Source: JBBATK01 sp044224515 (GTDB taxonomy: Bacteria > Bacteroidota > Ignavibacteria > Kapaibacteriales > NICIL-2). From it: DNA of 64,000 nucleotides. The notes beneath the pieces were generated by a model, which saw nothing but the letters and a program-made list of their open reading frames with translations, did not search any database and was not told where the DNA came from. The stretch covers positions 1 through 64,000 of the forward strand of contig JBGAKH010000011.1 of NCBI GenBank assembly GCA_044224515.1, written 5' to 3'. The position numbers were made by a program, and so were the translations under genes. Positions 1 to 9,415 of the stretch are shown here, piece after piece (within the stretch, counting starts at the first letter, position 1; every line of letters starts with the position of its first letter).

Positions 1-1004
1 CTCGACGCTCAATACTGTCAACTCAAGCACGATTACGAACTCAGGACATATCAACACTGCAACCCTGACGGCAACAGATTCTGTTCTCACGAACAAGCTT
101 CATGCAACAGGTAACAGCATCTTGACCGATGTCTGGGCTGACTCCATTGCATCACGTCAGATTCGTAACTCAGAGACCATTTGGACCGACAGCTTGTACG
201 TCAACAAGCTCAAGTCAAACGGTACCTTGAACGTTGACAGTGCATTCGTGAACAAACTCGGCGCGAATAACTTCACGACCCAGTGGATCTATGCAACTGA
301 CTCAGCCAAGATTAACAAGCTGAATGTACCGGGTAACTCAACGCTCAATACTGTCAACTCAAGCACGATTACGAACTCAGGACATATCAACACTGCAACC
401 CTTACGGCAACAGATTCTGTTCTCACGAACAAGCTGCATGCTACAGGTAACAGCATCTTGACCGATGTCTGGGCTGACTCCATTGCATCACGTCAGATTC
501 GCAACTCGGAGACCATTTGGACCGACAGCTTGTACGTCAACAAGCTGAAGTCAAACGGTACCTTGAACGTTGACAGTGCCTTCGTGAACAAACTTGGCGC
601 GAACAACTTCACGACCCAGTGGATCTATGCTACGGACTCAGCCAAGATTAACAAGCTGAACGTACCGGGCAACTCAACGCTCAATACTGTCAACTCAAGC
701 ACGATTACGAACTCAGGACATATCAACACTGCAACCCTGACGGCAACAGATTCTGTTCTCACGTACAAGCTGCATGCAACAGGTAACAGCATCTTGACCG
801 ATGTCTGGGCTGACTCCATTGCATCACGTCAGATTCGTAACTCAGAGACCATTTGGACCGACAGCTTGTACGTTAACAAGCTCAAGTCAAACGGTACCTT
901 GAATGTTGACAGTGCCTTCGTGAACAAACTCGGCGCGAACAACTTCACGACCCAGTGGATCTATGCAACAGATTCAGCGAAGATCAACAAGCTGAATGTG
1001 CCTG
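1..1004 (+). repeat. 336-bp coding tandem repeat, about three units visible
   Basis: The string cagcatcttgaccgatgtct recurs at 115, 451 and 787, an exact 336-bp spacing (112 codons). The copies differ by only a few mostly silent bases (for example gcaactcgg versus gtaactcag), and one Asn-to-Tyr change is visible near 763. The array continues upstream beyond the window and decays at about 1004, where the sequence becomes unique. Near-identity at DNA level points to recent amplification or gene conversion. Confidence 0.95.
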
Positions 1005-1705
1005 GTGTATCTACACTCCAGGGAGTGACATCAACGAACATCAACAACAGCGGTGGTGTTCAAAGTAGTACCTTGAGTTTGACCGGAATAAGCACAAGTT
1101 CGGACGATACCGTCCTTGTCATCAACTCTGCAGGAACTGTTTCAAAGCGTTCATCAGCATCGATCTCAGGATCGACAGCATGGGCCTTGGTAGGAAACAG
1201 CGGAACGGATTCAACAACAAATTACTTAGGTACGTCTGATGCAAGACCCATCGTGATGAAGACGAATGGCACCGAACGAGCACGTATCATGAAGACCGGC
1301 GAGGTAGGGATTGGTACAAGTACGCCTGCAACAAAACTGCATGTTTCTTCAGCGAGCGATCCTTTGACACTGACGGGTGTGCAGAACGATAACAGCGCAG
1401 ACACTGTCTTGACAATTACGAGCAGCGGTACGGTCAAGAAACGCGCGGCAAGTAGTGTCGTATCGAATGGCATGATAAAGGGAAGTTACACCCCGGGAGC
1501 AGTGGGATCAAGCTTTACCATCAGTCCGGGATCCGACATCCAGACAGGTGCAGTCGTAATCGTGACGATCCAAGGTTCAGCTGCTTCAGGCGTCATCAGC
1601 GCTATGGTCACTTCCGTTAACACAGGAGCCGATACCTTTAGTGTTGCTACTTCTGCCAGCATTAATGCAAGTTACTCTATCAATTACATGATCATCAACC
1701 CATAA
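1..1705 (+). CDS. Repeat-rich tail-fibre-like / surface protein, 3' part
   Basis: The reading frame is open from the first bases, so the gene starts upstream of the window. The first ~1000 bp encode 112-residue units that are almost identical (Asp/Asn/Ser/Thr-rich, with recurring TDSLYVNKL, VDSAFVNKLGAN and TDSAKINKLNVPG segments). After the repeats comes a unique region with ERARIMKTGEVGIGTSTPATKLHV-type text (split here: ERARIMKTGEVGIG, then TSTPATKLHV). This text is common near the C-termini of phage tail-fibre-like and large surface proteins of Bacteroidota. I see no S74 intramolecular chaperone and no obvious T9SS domain. The function is probably adhesive or structural (inference). A strong terminator follows. 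Confidence 0.75.
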   Translation, partial: STLNTVNSSTITNSGHINTATLTATDSVLTNKLHATGNSILTDVWADSIASRQIRNSETIWTDSLYVNKLKSNGTLNVDSAFVNKLGANNFTTQWIYATDSAKINKLNVPGNSTLNTVNSSTITNSGHINTATLTATDSVLTNKLHATGNSILTDVWADSIASRQIRNSETIWTDSLYVNKLKSNGTLNVDSAFVNKLGANNFTTQWIYATDSAKINKLNVPGNSTLNTVNSSTITNSGHINTATLTATDSVLTYKLHATGNSILTDVWADSIASRQIRNSETIWTDSLYVNKLKSNGTLNVDSAFVNKLGANNFTTQWIYATDSAKINKLNVPGVSTLQGVTSTNINNSGGVQSSTLSLTGISTSSDDTVLVINSAGTVSKRSSASISGSTAWALVGNSGTDSTTNYLGTSDARPIVMKTNGTERARIMKTGEVGIGTSTPATKLHVSSASDPLTLTGVQNDNSADTVLTITSSGTVKKRAASSVVSNGMIKGSYTPGAVGSSFTISPGSDIQTGAVVIVTIQGSAASGVISAMVTSVNTGADTFSVATSASINASYSINYMIINP

Positions 1706-1798
1706 AACGTATGTAGGGTAGTAGTCAAAAGAGAAGGGTACGCAGAAAAAACGTAGTATAACCGCTTATCACGATAGCTGCGTGGTTTGCCGTGGTGT

Positions 1799-1829
1799 AA
1801 AAAGCAGTCCTAACAGACTGCTTTTTTTA
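1799..1829 (+). terminator. Rho-independent terminator
   Basis: The arms aaagcagtc (1801-1809) and gactgcttt (1816-1824) pair perfectly around a six-base loop, flanked by A and T tracts. It lies between the convergent repeat protein and murE and could serve both directions. Confidence 0.85.
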
Positions 1830-1985
1830 TGTAGACCAGGCAGTGCATTCTTGATGCACGGTCTGTGACTCCGATAAATCGTGTTTGTAATTCCGGGGAA
1901 TGCGGAGCAATGCAGGGAGGCTAACGTTCCATATTGTCACGTTGCACGTCATCCGGCGAGAGTTTCGTGACCGGCTATATTCGGT

Positions 1986-3464
1986 TTAGCGCGTACTATC
2001 TGCTGTGAGCACTTCTTCAACATCGCTGAAGTGCACCTTGCGGCCTTCACTGAGCTGATACTGCTCATGACCTTTTCCGGCGATCACCACACAGTCGTCA
2101 CTGCCGGCTTGTAGTACCGCAAAGCGAATTGCTTCTGCACGATTGGGAAGAACGACATGTTCGTTGGGATGAGACATTCCGGCGCGGATATCGTCGAGAA
2201 TGTGCAATGGATTTTCGTAGCGTGGATTGTCGTTCGTCAATACGCATACATCGGCAAGCGACTCGGCAACTGAACCCATGAGTGGACGCTTAGAGCGATC
2301 GCGATCTCCTCCGGCGCCAAACACACACCAGAGCCTTCCGGCCGACATCAGAGCGCGGACCGTTGCAAGAGTTTTCTGCAATGCATCAGGACTGTGTGCG
2401 TAGTCTATGATAACCGTTGCTCCGTTGCTTAGACGTAGACGTTGCATGCGCCCCTCGGCTGCCTGCAGCTTTGAAACACTTCGTTGCAGCGTGTGCGGGT
2501 CTAAGCCCGAATGAATGCAGTACAAGAGGCACAGAGCAAGGTTGTCTACGTTGAAACCTCCAAGCAAAGGGGAGTGCCATTCGTAGCCCTCTAAACGAAA
2601 GCGCGCACCTTGTACACTGAAACTCTCCGATTGTATGAGACTCATGGCACAGTCTGTCATACGTAGACCTTGTGACCTATGTATTGCTCGTTTTTGGGCA
2701 ACGCAGTTCGAGAGCATAGTCGTTGCATAAGGATCGTCTGCGTTCACTATGGCGACTGCGGTTGAGGGCAATGTGTCGAAAAGGTGCTTTTTTGCGTCGC
2801 GGTATGAGTCCATCGTGCCATGGAAATCCAGGTGGTCTTGGCTCAGATTCGTAAACAATGCTGCACAGAATTCAATGCCTTCAACTCTCTTCAGAACGAG
2901 TGCATGAGAACTGACTTCCATCACTACCGATGTAACGCCTGCAGAACGCATACGCTCGAGTAGTGCACATAATTCCGGTGCTTCCGGTGTCGTATTCAGT
3001 GCTTCTTCACGTACTGAGCCAATGAAGTTTCCCGTGGTTCCTATGAGTCCAACGAGTTCGCCGCTTCCTTCCAACAATTGCTTCAAGACTAAGGTGCAGG
3101 TAGTTTTCCCGTTCGTCCCCGTGACACCAATCATTCGCATGGAACGAGCAGGGAAGTTGAACCAAGCATGCGAAAGACGAGCCAGTGCGCTTTTACTGTC
3201 CTCCACCCGGAGAATAAGCACGGATTCCAATTGCGCTGAACGAAGAGTCGGGATTCGCTCACAAACGATGACACTTGCGCCGGCTGCTATTGCCGCTTCG
3301 ATGAAATCGTGACCATCCAAGGCAACCGCTGTGCGAGCAACGTAGAGCGAAGCCGCTTGCACTTTTCGACTGTCGTAGCACAGAGATTGAAGTTCAGGCG
3401 ATAGCGGCGTCCCTAAGCGTTGTTTGACATCAATGTATGGCAAGAGATCGTCTATGTGCTTCAT
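1986..3464 (-). CDS. murE: UDP-N-acetylmuramoyl-L-alanyl-D-glutamate-2,6-diaminopimelate ligase
   Basis: This is a cytoplasmic Mur ligase that adds the third stem-peptide residue to UDP-MurNAc-L-Ala-D-Glu using ATP in peptidoglycan synthesis. The 492 aa match the family length. The P-loop GVTGTNGKTT lies near residue 110. The C-terminal domain holds DNPR followed by YENP, the signature for meso-diaminopimelate rather than lysine as substrate. The start MKHIDDLLPYID fits the family N-terminus. It stands alone here, divergent from tatC, and not in a dcw cluster. Confidence 0.95.
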   Translation of the reverse strand: MKHIDDLLPYIDVKQRLGTPLSPELQSLCYDSRKVQAASLYVARTAVALDGHDFIEAAIAAGASVIVCERIPTLRSAQLESVLILRVEDSKSALARLSHAWFNFPARSMRMIGVTGTNGKTTCTLVLKQLLEGSGELVGLIGTTGNFIGSVREEALNTTPEAPELCALLERMRSAGVTSVVMEVSSHALVLKRVEGIEFCAALFTNLSQDHLDFHGTMDSYRDAKKHLFDTLPSTAVAIVNADDPYATTMLSNCVAQKRAIHRSQGLRMTDCAMSLIQSESFSVQGARFRLEGYEWHSPLLGGFNVDNLALCLLYCIHSGLDPHTLQRSVSKLQAAEGRMQRLRLSNGATVIIDYAHSPDALQKTLATVRALMSAGRLWCVFGAGGDRDRSKRPLMGSVAESLADVCVLTNDNPRYENPLHILDDIRAGMSHPNEHVVLPNRAEAIRFAVLQAGSDDCVVIAGKGHEQYQLSEGRKVHFSDVEEVLTADSTR

Positions 3465-3591
3465 GAAGGTTTCGGTAGCCGAAAAAGCAGGAAATCGTTA
3501 CAAAATACGTGAAAAGCCACTTCAGTGAATACTGCAGAAACCATGATGCACGGTTATTCTCCGTATTTTGCAGGTTCACTACAAGACGTCC

Positions 3592-4338
3592 ATGAGCGAG
3601 AACGGTGAATTCCAGGAAATGAGTTTTTTTGATCATCTCGATGATCTGCGCTCACGTATCCTACGCGGATTATTGGGAGTAGTGGTCGGTTGTATCATTG
3701 CAGCGTTTTTTATCGATCCGCTGATGAACAACGTGCTCCTGGCACCCGCTGCGAAAGTTGGATTGAAGCTTCAGAATTTACGACCCTTTGGCCAAGCTTT
3801 TTTATACTTCAAAGTCATCTTCATCGTCGGTATCATTGTTTCTTCACCGTGGGTGCTGTGGAATTTATGGCAGTTTATTGCGCCGGGTCTGTATGAGACT
3901 GAGCGTGGATGGGCTAGACGCATTACCCTGTGGACGACTTTTTGCTTTTTGTCCGGCGTTGCCTTTGCCTATTGGGTGATGATACCTCCAATGCTGCAAT
4001 ACTCTGTGTGGTTCGGTTCGCCAACCATAGCCAATGTGATAGACGTGACGGAGTACTTTGGCTTCTTTGCAACGACGATACTTGGTGCCGGATTGATTTT
4101 CGAGTTACCGATGATTACGTATGTTCTTGCGCGTGTAGGTATCGTATCGGCTGCATTGATGCGCAAGTATCGTAGACATGCTGTGATTTTAATTCTAATT
4201 GTGTCCGCGGTTTTGACTCCAACGCCCGACCCAATGAATCAAATGATCTTTGCAGTGCCTTTGTTCGTTTTGTATGAAATCAGTATTCTGATAGCTCAAG
4301 TGGCCCGTAAGAAACGCCTGGAGCAGACCACCGCATGA
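3592..4338 (+). CDS. tatC: Sec-independent protein translocase subunit TatC
   Basis: This is a polytopic inner-membrane component of the twin-arginine translocase that recognises RR signal peptides of folded exported proteins. It begins with the conserved amphipathic FFDHLDDLRSRIL segment and has about six hydrophobic segments. The family motif with PGLYETERGW is near residue 93. I chose ATG 3592 over a TTG at 3568 because TatC proteins start just before the DHL.ELR motif. The stop overlaps the next start by four bases (ATGA), so it is probably co-transcribed with the prenyl synthase. Confidence 0.95.
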   Translation: MSENGEFQEMSFFDHLDDLRSRILRGLLGVVVGCIIAAFFIDPLMNNVLLAPAAKVGLKLQNLRPFGQAFLYFKVIFIVGIIVSSPWVLWNLWQFIAPGLYETERGWARRITLWTTFCFLSGVAFAYWVMIPPMLQYSVWFGSPTIANVIDVTEYFGFFATTILGAGLIFELPMITYVLARVGIVSAALMRKYRRHAVILILIVSAVLTPTPDPMNQMIFAVPLFVLYEISILIAQVARKKRLEQTTA

Positions 4339-5327
4339 CCGACACACCAAGTAAAATAGTCAATAGCATCGGCGAACCGATTCGCGAGCAGCTAGACCAA
4401 TTCAACGAGTACTTCAGAAAACAAATGAAGTCCAACGTTGCTTTGCTTGATGTGGTCGTGCGCTACATCCTTAAGAGTCGAGGTAAGCAACTACGTCCGA
4501 CCTTAGTCTTTCTGAGTGGTGGGCTGTGCGGTGGAATCTCTGAGCGCACCTTCGTCGGTGCGTCCATGGTAGAATTACTCCACACCGCTACCCTCGTACA
4601 CGATGATGTTGTCGACAGCGCAGATGAACGACGTGGTTTCGCTAGCATCAATGCCGTCTGGAAAAACAAGGTCGCTGTGCTCGTCGGCGATTTTCTTCTG
4701 TCTCGTGGACTACTCAGCGCGGTTGAAACAAATGAGTTTGCATTTCTTGCCGTGACGAGCAGAGCTGTTCGTCGGATGAGCGAAGGAGAGTTGCTGCAAA
4801 TACAGAAGTCGCGTCAGAGACACATCGATGAAGAAACATACTATCGCATTATATCCGATAAAACCGCAAGCCTGATCTCGACCTGTTGTGAAATCGGTGC
4901 GATCAGTGCAACGGACGATACCGATACACAGATACGTTTGCGAAACTTCGGCGAGCAGCTTGGCTTGGCATTTCAGATTCGTGACGATGTTTTGGACTAT
5001 ACAAGCCGCACTGCCATTCTCGGAAAGCCTGTGGGCAATGACATCCGAGAAGGCAAGTTGACACTGCCGTTGATTTATGCTTTGCAACAATCGCGAAACG
5101 GTGAGGTTAAAAAGATATTGAGCCTGGTGAAGAGTAAGAAAGCAAACGACAAAGAAGTGGCCTACGTGCATGACTTTGTGCAAGCCAGTGGCGGTAATGC
5201 CTACGCTCAACGCAAAGCTCGTGAGCTCGCTACCGAGGCAACGCATTTGCTCAGCGTCTTCCCGGATAGCGCGTACAAGACCTCGCTGTTGAACTTTGCC
5301 GCTTATGTCGTCGATCGAGAAAAGTAA
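4335..5327 (+). CDS. Trans-type polyprenyl diphosphate synthase
   Basis: This enzyme condenses isopentenyl diphosphate onto allylic diphosphates to make long-chain prenyl diphosphates, typically for the quinone side chain. The first aspartate-rich motif is LVHDDVVD (about residue 90) and the second is QIRDDVLDY (about residue 217), with KGK..RP-like substrate residues (SRGKQLRPTL) near residue 50. The length of 330 aa fits octaprenyl/heptaprenyl synthases (IspB/HepT type). Product chain length cannot be read from sequence alone. It is translationally coupled to tatC. Confidence 0.92.
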   Translation: MTDTPSKIVNSIGEPIREQLDQFNEYFRKQMKSNVALLDVVVRYILKSRGKQLRPTLVFLSGGLCGGISERTFVGASMVELLHTATLVHDDVVDSADERRGFASINAVWKNKVAVLVGDFLLSRGLLSAVETNEFAFLAVTSRAVRRMSEGELLQIQKSRQRHIDEETYYRIISDKTASLISTCCEIGAISATDDTDTQIRLRNFGEQLGLAFQIRDDVLDYTSRTAILGKPVGNDIREGKLTLPLIYALQQSRNGEVKKILSLVKSKKANDKEVAYVHDFVQASGGNAYAQRKARELATEATHLLSVFPDSAYKTSLLNFAAYVVDREK

Positions 5328-5543
5328 GTGCCGGCGAAGCAGAGTCAGGTATTGATCGCTTTACCACCTGTAGCTTTTTTTTTCAGCAATTCTCTGCAAT
5401 GAGGCAGGCAAAACTTCGTCCAACGAGTTAGCATGCCGGTTCGATTGCAAAAGGTCCCCGGACTTTGTAACGCAAATACTCTGAACGTGCGGCACTAACA
5501 GCTATATTGTGTTGCAGAATCTTGGATGATATGGTCTTTTGAG

Positions 5544-5568
5544 TTAGCCCTCTGTAGAAGAGTGCTAA
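5544..5568 (+). promoter_or_regulatory. CIRCE-like HrcA operator
   Basis: TTAGCCCTC (5544-5552) and GAGTGCTAA (5560-5568) form an inverted repeat matching the CIRCE half-sites TTAGCACTC/GAGTGCTAA with one mismatch. The spacer is 7 bases here instead of the usual 9. It sits 18 bp before the ATG of the Bax-inhibitor gene, and hrcA is encoded in the same window. Binding is an inference; the altered spacer is the main doubt. Confidence 0.55.
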
Positions 5569-5585
5569 TCATTAACACGAAGCAT

Positions 5586-6290
5586 ATGAGTACTGACATT
5601 GATTCAATCTTAAAAGCGCAAACAAATTCGTTTTCGCAGACTCGCAGCTCTTCAGACTTTCTTCGCGTGGTCTACGCCTGGATGATGGGGGGCTTGTTGC
5701 TCACCAGCGCTGCTGCTTTCTTCTGCTTGCAGAGCGAAGAGTTCTTTCTCACGATTTACAGAATGCGAACCATTCTCATCATTGCTGAGCTTGGTTTGGT
5801 GCTTTGGCTGAGTGCTCGAATCAGCGCCATGAGCGTAACAACCGCTCGGGCGATCTTTTTGAGTTACTCGCTCTTAAATGGTCTTACGATGAGCGCGATC
5901 CTGGCACTCTACGAACCGACCACGGTTATTTCGGCATTTCTCAGTGCATCGCTCATGTTTGGCGCAACCAGTATATATGGCATGGTTACGAAACGAGATC
6001 TCAGCTCTGTTGGTTCCTTCTTCTTCATGGGTTTGATCGGAATCATCATAGCCGGCCTGGTCAACATGTTCTTACAATCACCTGCCCTGCACTTTGCTAT
6101 TTCTATCGTAGGTGTTTTAGTGTTTGTAGGACTGACTGCGTGGGATACGCAGAAGATCAAGGAGATGCAAGTGGAGGTTGAAGGCTCTGAAGCTAGCGGA
6201 CGCATCGCCATTATGGGTGCCTTGACGCTGTATCTGGACTTTATCAATATGTTCTTGTTTATACTGCGCATACTCGGACGTCGCCGTTAG
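5586..6290 (+). CDS. Bax inhibitor-1/YccA family membrane protein
   Basis: This is a seven-helix type inner-membrane protein of the BI-1 (TMBIM) family, whose bacterial members (YccA, YbhL, YetJ) are linked to FtsH modulation or pH-sensitive Ca2+ leak. Visible features are a hydrophilic N-terminus (about 30 aa), regularly spaced hydrophobic helices, the family segment VGLTAWDTQKIKEM, and the C-terminal LYLDFINMFLFILRILGRRR. ATG 5586 gives the usual ~234 aa; the upstream in-frame ATG at 5526 precedes the CIRCE-like site and is unlikely. The operator position suggests heat-shock control (inference). Confidence 0.9.
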   Translation: MSTDIDSILKAQTNSFSQTRSSSDFLRVVYAWMMGGLLLTSAAAFFCLQSEEFFLTIYRMRTILIIAELGLVLWLSARISAMSVTTARAIFLSYSLLNGLTMSAILALYEPTTVISAFLSASLMFGATSIYGMVTKRDLSSVGSFFFMGLIGIIIAGLVNMFLQSPALHFAISIVGVLVFVGLTAWDTQKIKEMQVEVEGSEASGRIAIMGALTLYLDFINMFLFILRILGRRR

Positions 6291-6443
6291 AGTGCAGATG
6301 GTGGCTGAGATCGACTCCCAATACATGACTGCAGCTCGACCTGCGCAGTAAAGTGGTAGCTCAGCAGCAAAGAGTCTTGCGAATTGGGTCAATACTAGTG
6401 CTGTCCGTTGAAGGGGAATTGGTCACTTTGTGAAGGAAAAGTC

Positions 6444-7823
6444 GTGGCTGTCATTCAAACATTTGCTCGCGAAGCCCAGCGTAAACTGGATAACGGTGAT
6501 GCTCGCACAGCGGCTGAGCTGTTAGAAGAGGGGATTCTTGCTTATCCAGATTATACGACGGCGTATGTCGTTCTAGCCAGAGCTTATGAAGTATTGAATG
6601 ATGTTGAGTCCGCCTACGAAGTTATTCAGCGTGGCTTGAAGCGCAGTCCCGGACATCGCGTGCTCAGTTTGCTTGACGCAGAGCTGCGTCCAAAAGCCCT
6701 CGAAACTCACCCAACCGCTGTCAAGGCGCTTGAAAGCGATACTGCCGTAGCAAATGTCGTTGATGCGGAATTTCTGAGTGCTGAACCTGCTACCACTCAG
6801 TTTGTGTCAGACGGGACAAGCCAAGAAAATTCGCCTACACCTAGCCCTAGCCCTAACCCTAGCCCTAACCCTAGTGTTCCGGACGATACTGACACTCTAC
6901 TCGACGATGGTCTATCAAACGTTGATGACGATAACGACAATTGGCCTGAGCTTCGTGAATTGGTAGAAGACGACGCACCGGCCACGAAGACAGACCCGCC
7001 GGCAGAAAGCACTGCGCAGTCGGCGCTGTCCTCTTCAGAAGCTGAACAGCCAAGCCGGGCAACCCAACCTGCTTCCATGCATACGAACGACACAACGATT
7101 GAGTCTGAGGCAGGATCGGAAGAAGAGGAAGGAAGTGAAGCCACTGAACTTGACACCGCGCATGAAGCCGTAGACACGAAAACTGTCCTACAACGCATCA
7201 ACGTTGTAAAAGGTGCTGTTGTAGTAGATCAGTCTTTGCTGAAGAGGTTACGTTTGAGTGCAGATTCCGCGCAATTGAGATTGGTCGATACTTCAAGCGC
7301 AGAAGGAACGGCGAGCCGAACGCTTCGTGCCTCCAATTTACGCTTGGTACCCGGACTGGAATTCACACCTTTGCGCCTGCAGACAACTCGTAAGCAACAC
7401 ATTCGTAGTCACTACCTTCCTGAGGCGCCTGCATTTCCGGTGATCCGTGGTTCCGACATGAATATTTCGCCGGCCATTGCTCCGGCACCGCCGACACGAG
7501 AAAGCACGAAGAAAAAGAAGACGGAGAACGAGAAGAAACTGAAGGTTGAGCCGAAGCGTACGCAGCTCGAAGAGCTGGCAGCGCGTCTTGAGCGCGCGCG
7601 TATTCCGGTTGTGACGGAAGAGCCCGAGCCGGGGTATGGACGTAGCGCATCCGCAGATGTTTCCGAACCCATGGTTATTTCTGAGACCATGGCGGGAATC
7701 TACGAGCAACAAGGACTGTATGATCAGGCGATCAAGGCATACCGACAATTGGCGCGCGTGAAGCCCGAAAAACTCTCGTACTTCGAGAAGAAGATTTCTG
7801 AGTTGTCAACAAAATCGCAGTAG
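6444..7823 (+). CDS. TPR-containing protein with long disordered middle
   Basis: The N-terminal ~85 residues form two TPR-like helix pairs (REAQRKLDNGDARTAAELLE and following). A long acidic, Ser/Pro/Glu-rich disordered region follows, and a single TPR-like hairpin sits at the C-terminus (MAGIYEQQGLYDQAIKAYRQ). I chose GTG 6444 because AAGGA lies 6 bases upstream; a TTG at 6408 is also possible. It ends 3 bp before the LptF/LptG permease, so the two are likely one operon. It is probably a scaffold; its specific role is unknown. Confidence 0.75.
   Translation: MAVIQTFAREAQRKLDNGDARTAAELLEEGILAYPDYTTAYVVLARAYEVLNDVESAYEVIQRGLKRSPGHRVLSLLDAELRPKALETHPTAVKALESDTAVANVVDAEFLSAEPATTQFVSDGTSQENSPTPSPSPNPSPNPSVPDDTDTLLDDGLSNVDDDNDNWPELRELVEDDAPATKTDPPAESTAQSALSSSEAEQPSRATQPASMHTNDTTIESEAGSEEEEGSEATELDTAHEAVDTKTVLQRINVVKGAVVVDQSLLKRLRLSADSAQLRLVDTSSAEGTASRTLRASNLRLVPGLEFTPLRLQTTRKQHIRSHYLPEAPAFPVIRGSDMNISPAIAPAPPTRESTKKKKTENEKKLKVEPKRTQLEELAARLERARIPVVTEEPEPGYGRSASADVSEPMVISETMAGIYEQQGLYDQAIKAYRQLARVKPEKLSYFEKKISELSTKSQ
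6841..6874 (+). repeat. Telomere-like CCCTA(A/G) hexamer run
   Basis: Five to six consecutive CCCTAG/CCCTAA hexamers encode a short Pro-Ser/Pro-Asn run in the disordered part of the TPR protein. It is a simple-sequence tract prone to length change in steps of two codons. Confidence 0.8.
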
Positions 7824-7826
7824 CGC

Positions 7827-9251
7827 ATGTTTATCGTCCAGCGCTACACTCTTCGCGCTCATGTAGCGCCTTTCCTCTTCGGAACATCGGTCGTGATGTT
7901 TCTGTTTCTGATGCAGTTTGTCCTGAAGTATATCGACCAGCTGGTTGGTAAAGGACTCAGTGCGTGGGTTATTATCCAGTTGGTAAGTCTGAACCTTGCG
8001 TGGATGCTGGTCTTGGCAGTGCCCATGGGTGTGCTCTTCTCAACCCTTATGGCCTTCGGCTCTATGTCAGCTTCTCACGAAATCACGATATTTAAAGCCA
8101 GCGGTGCGGGATTGCTACGTCTCATGGTGCCGGTGATTATCGCCGGGGCAGTCCTGACTTATGGCATGTACGTGTTTAATGATACGGTTCTCCCGGACTC
8201 AAATCATCAAGCTAAAATTTTGATGTGGGATATTCAGAAGAAGAAGCCCACATTCGACATTGAAGCCGGTCAGTTTAGTACACAACTTGAAGGCTACACT
8301 ATTTTGTCACGAGCATTGGATTCGCTCAACGGCACGATGGTCGGCGTAACTATCTATGATCGTACAACTGCCGGACGCACCAATGTCGTAAGTGCAGACA
8401 GTGGCACCATTCGCTTCACCTCAGATTTTAATCGCGTCGTTGTGCAGTTGGGTAAAGGTGAAATCCATCAAGTCTTCACCGTGCAACCCGCCAACTACCG
8501 CTACATTCGCTTTAGCTCACATCAAATCGTCATTCCTGCGAGCGGCTTTAAACTCGAGCAGTCGGGCGAATCGATGTTTGCGCGTGGTGATCGCGAAATG
8601 TGTATTGCGGATATGCGGAAAATCGTCGACGACGCCGAACGGCAAAAGCGCGTCGCATCCCAGGCTATCGACAGTATCAGTGCCAAACACCTCGCGTATC
8701 TATTCGGAAATGAAAACAGCACGATGGTAGAGGCTGGGACTCAAGGCACTACGCAAGAACAAGTCAGTGGACGTCTCACACTCCTTCGCAATCAAATCGA
8801 GCCACTGTCTTTTCAGTATGATGACAACGATCGCCAAGTTCGAAAGTACCTCGTTGAAATCTACAAGAAGTACGCAATTCCTGTCGCCTGCTTCGTGTTC
8901 ATCTTTGTTGGATGTCCTTTGGGTATTGTCACAAAAGGCGGGAACTTTGGCATAAGCGCTGCCATCTCTTTAGGTTTCTACGTAGTGTACTGGGCTTGTT
9001 TGATTGGCGGCGAGAAATTAGCGGATCGACAACTCAGTTCGCCAATGGCCATGTGGCTTGCCAATGTGGTGATTGGCTGCATCGGACTCTTTCTCAGCCT
9101 AAAGCTTAACAACGAGTCTTTTAGTTTGCTTGCGATGTTCTCATCGAAGAACAAGACTTCTGACGCGGTTCTACAAACTGCAAATCCAAGTTCGTCTCAG
9201 ATTTTAGCTTCTACGTCAGACGCAGCAGCTTCTGACAACCATAAGGCGTAG
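7827..9251 (+). CDS. LptF/LptG family permease (YjgP/YjgQ)
   Basis: This is an inner-membrane permease of the LPS export ABC system LptB2FG, which extracts lipopolysaccharide for transport to the outer membrane. It has the family architecture: TM helices in the first ~120 aa (RYTLRAHVAPFLFGTSVVMF, then VPMGVLFSTLMAFGSMS), a central periplasmic beta-jellyroll, and three or more C-terminal helices containing a CPLGIVTKGGNFG motif. The 474 aa are longer than E. coli LptF/G because of an insertion before the C-terminal helices and a polar Ser-rich tail. Which of the two paralogs it is cannot be decided. Confidence 0.9.
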   Translation: MFIVQRYTLRAHVAPFLFGTSVVMFLFLMQFVLKYIDQLVGKGLSAWVIIQLVSLNLAWMLVLAVPMGVLFSTLMAFGSMSASHEITIFKASGAGLLRLMVPVIIAGAVLTYGMYVFNDTVLPDSNHQAKILMWDIQKKKPTFDIEAGQFSTQLEGYTILSRALDSLNGTMVGVTIYDRTTAGRTNVVSADSGTIRFTSDFNRVVVQLGKGEIHQVFTVQPANYRYIRFSSHQIVIPASGFKLEQSGESMFARGDREMCIADMRKIVDDAERQKRVASQAIDSISAKHLAYLFGNENSTMVEAGTQGTTQEQVSGRLTLLRNQIEPLSFQYDDNDRQVRKYLVEIYKKYAIPVACFVFIFVGCPLGIVTKGGNFGISAAISLGFYVVYWACLIGGEKLADRQLSSPMAMWLANVVIGCIGLFLSLKLNNESFSLLAMFSSKNKTSDAVLQTANPSSSQILASTSDAAASDNHKA

Positions 9252-9415
9252 TACTAAAGCCTGCTTCGGCGGTGCCTAACCATTGCCCATCCGGCTTGCT
9301 ACCTCAGGACGCAGTTCTCTGCGAGCGTCTATTCATCATGGTGCCACAAAATCACTTCTTGCATCAAGTTGATGCGCTGCGGGCTACAACGTAGATACAG
9401 CTTAGCACATCGACT

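Noticed and set aside
289..483. Minus-strand ORFs inside the 336-bp repeats (also 625-819)
   Set aside because: They are antisense shadows that recur only because the sense strand repeats.
6797..7201. Ser/Gly-rich minus-strand ORF opposite the TPR protein
   Set aside because: Its low-complexity text is the antisense of the disordered linker and CCCTAA run.
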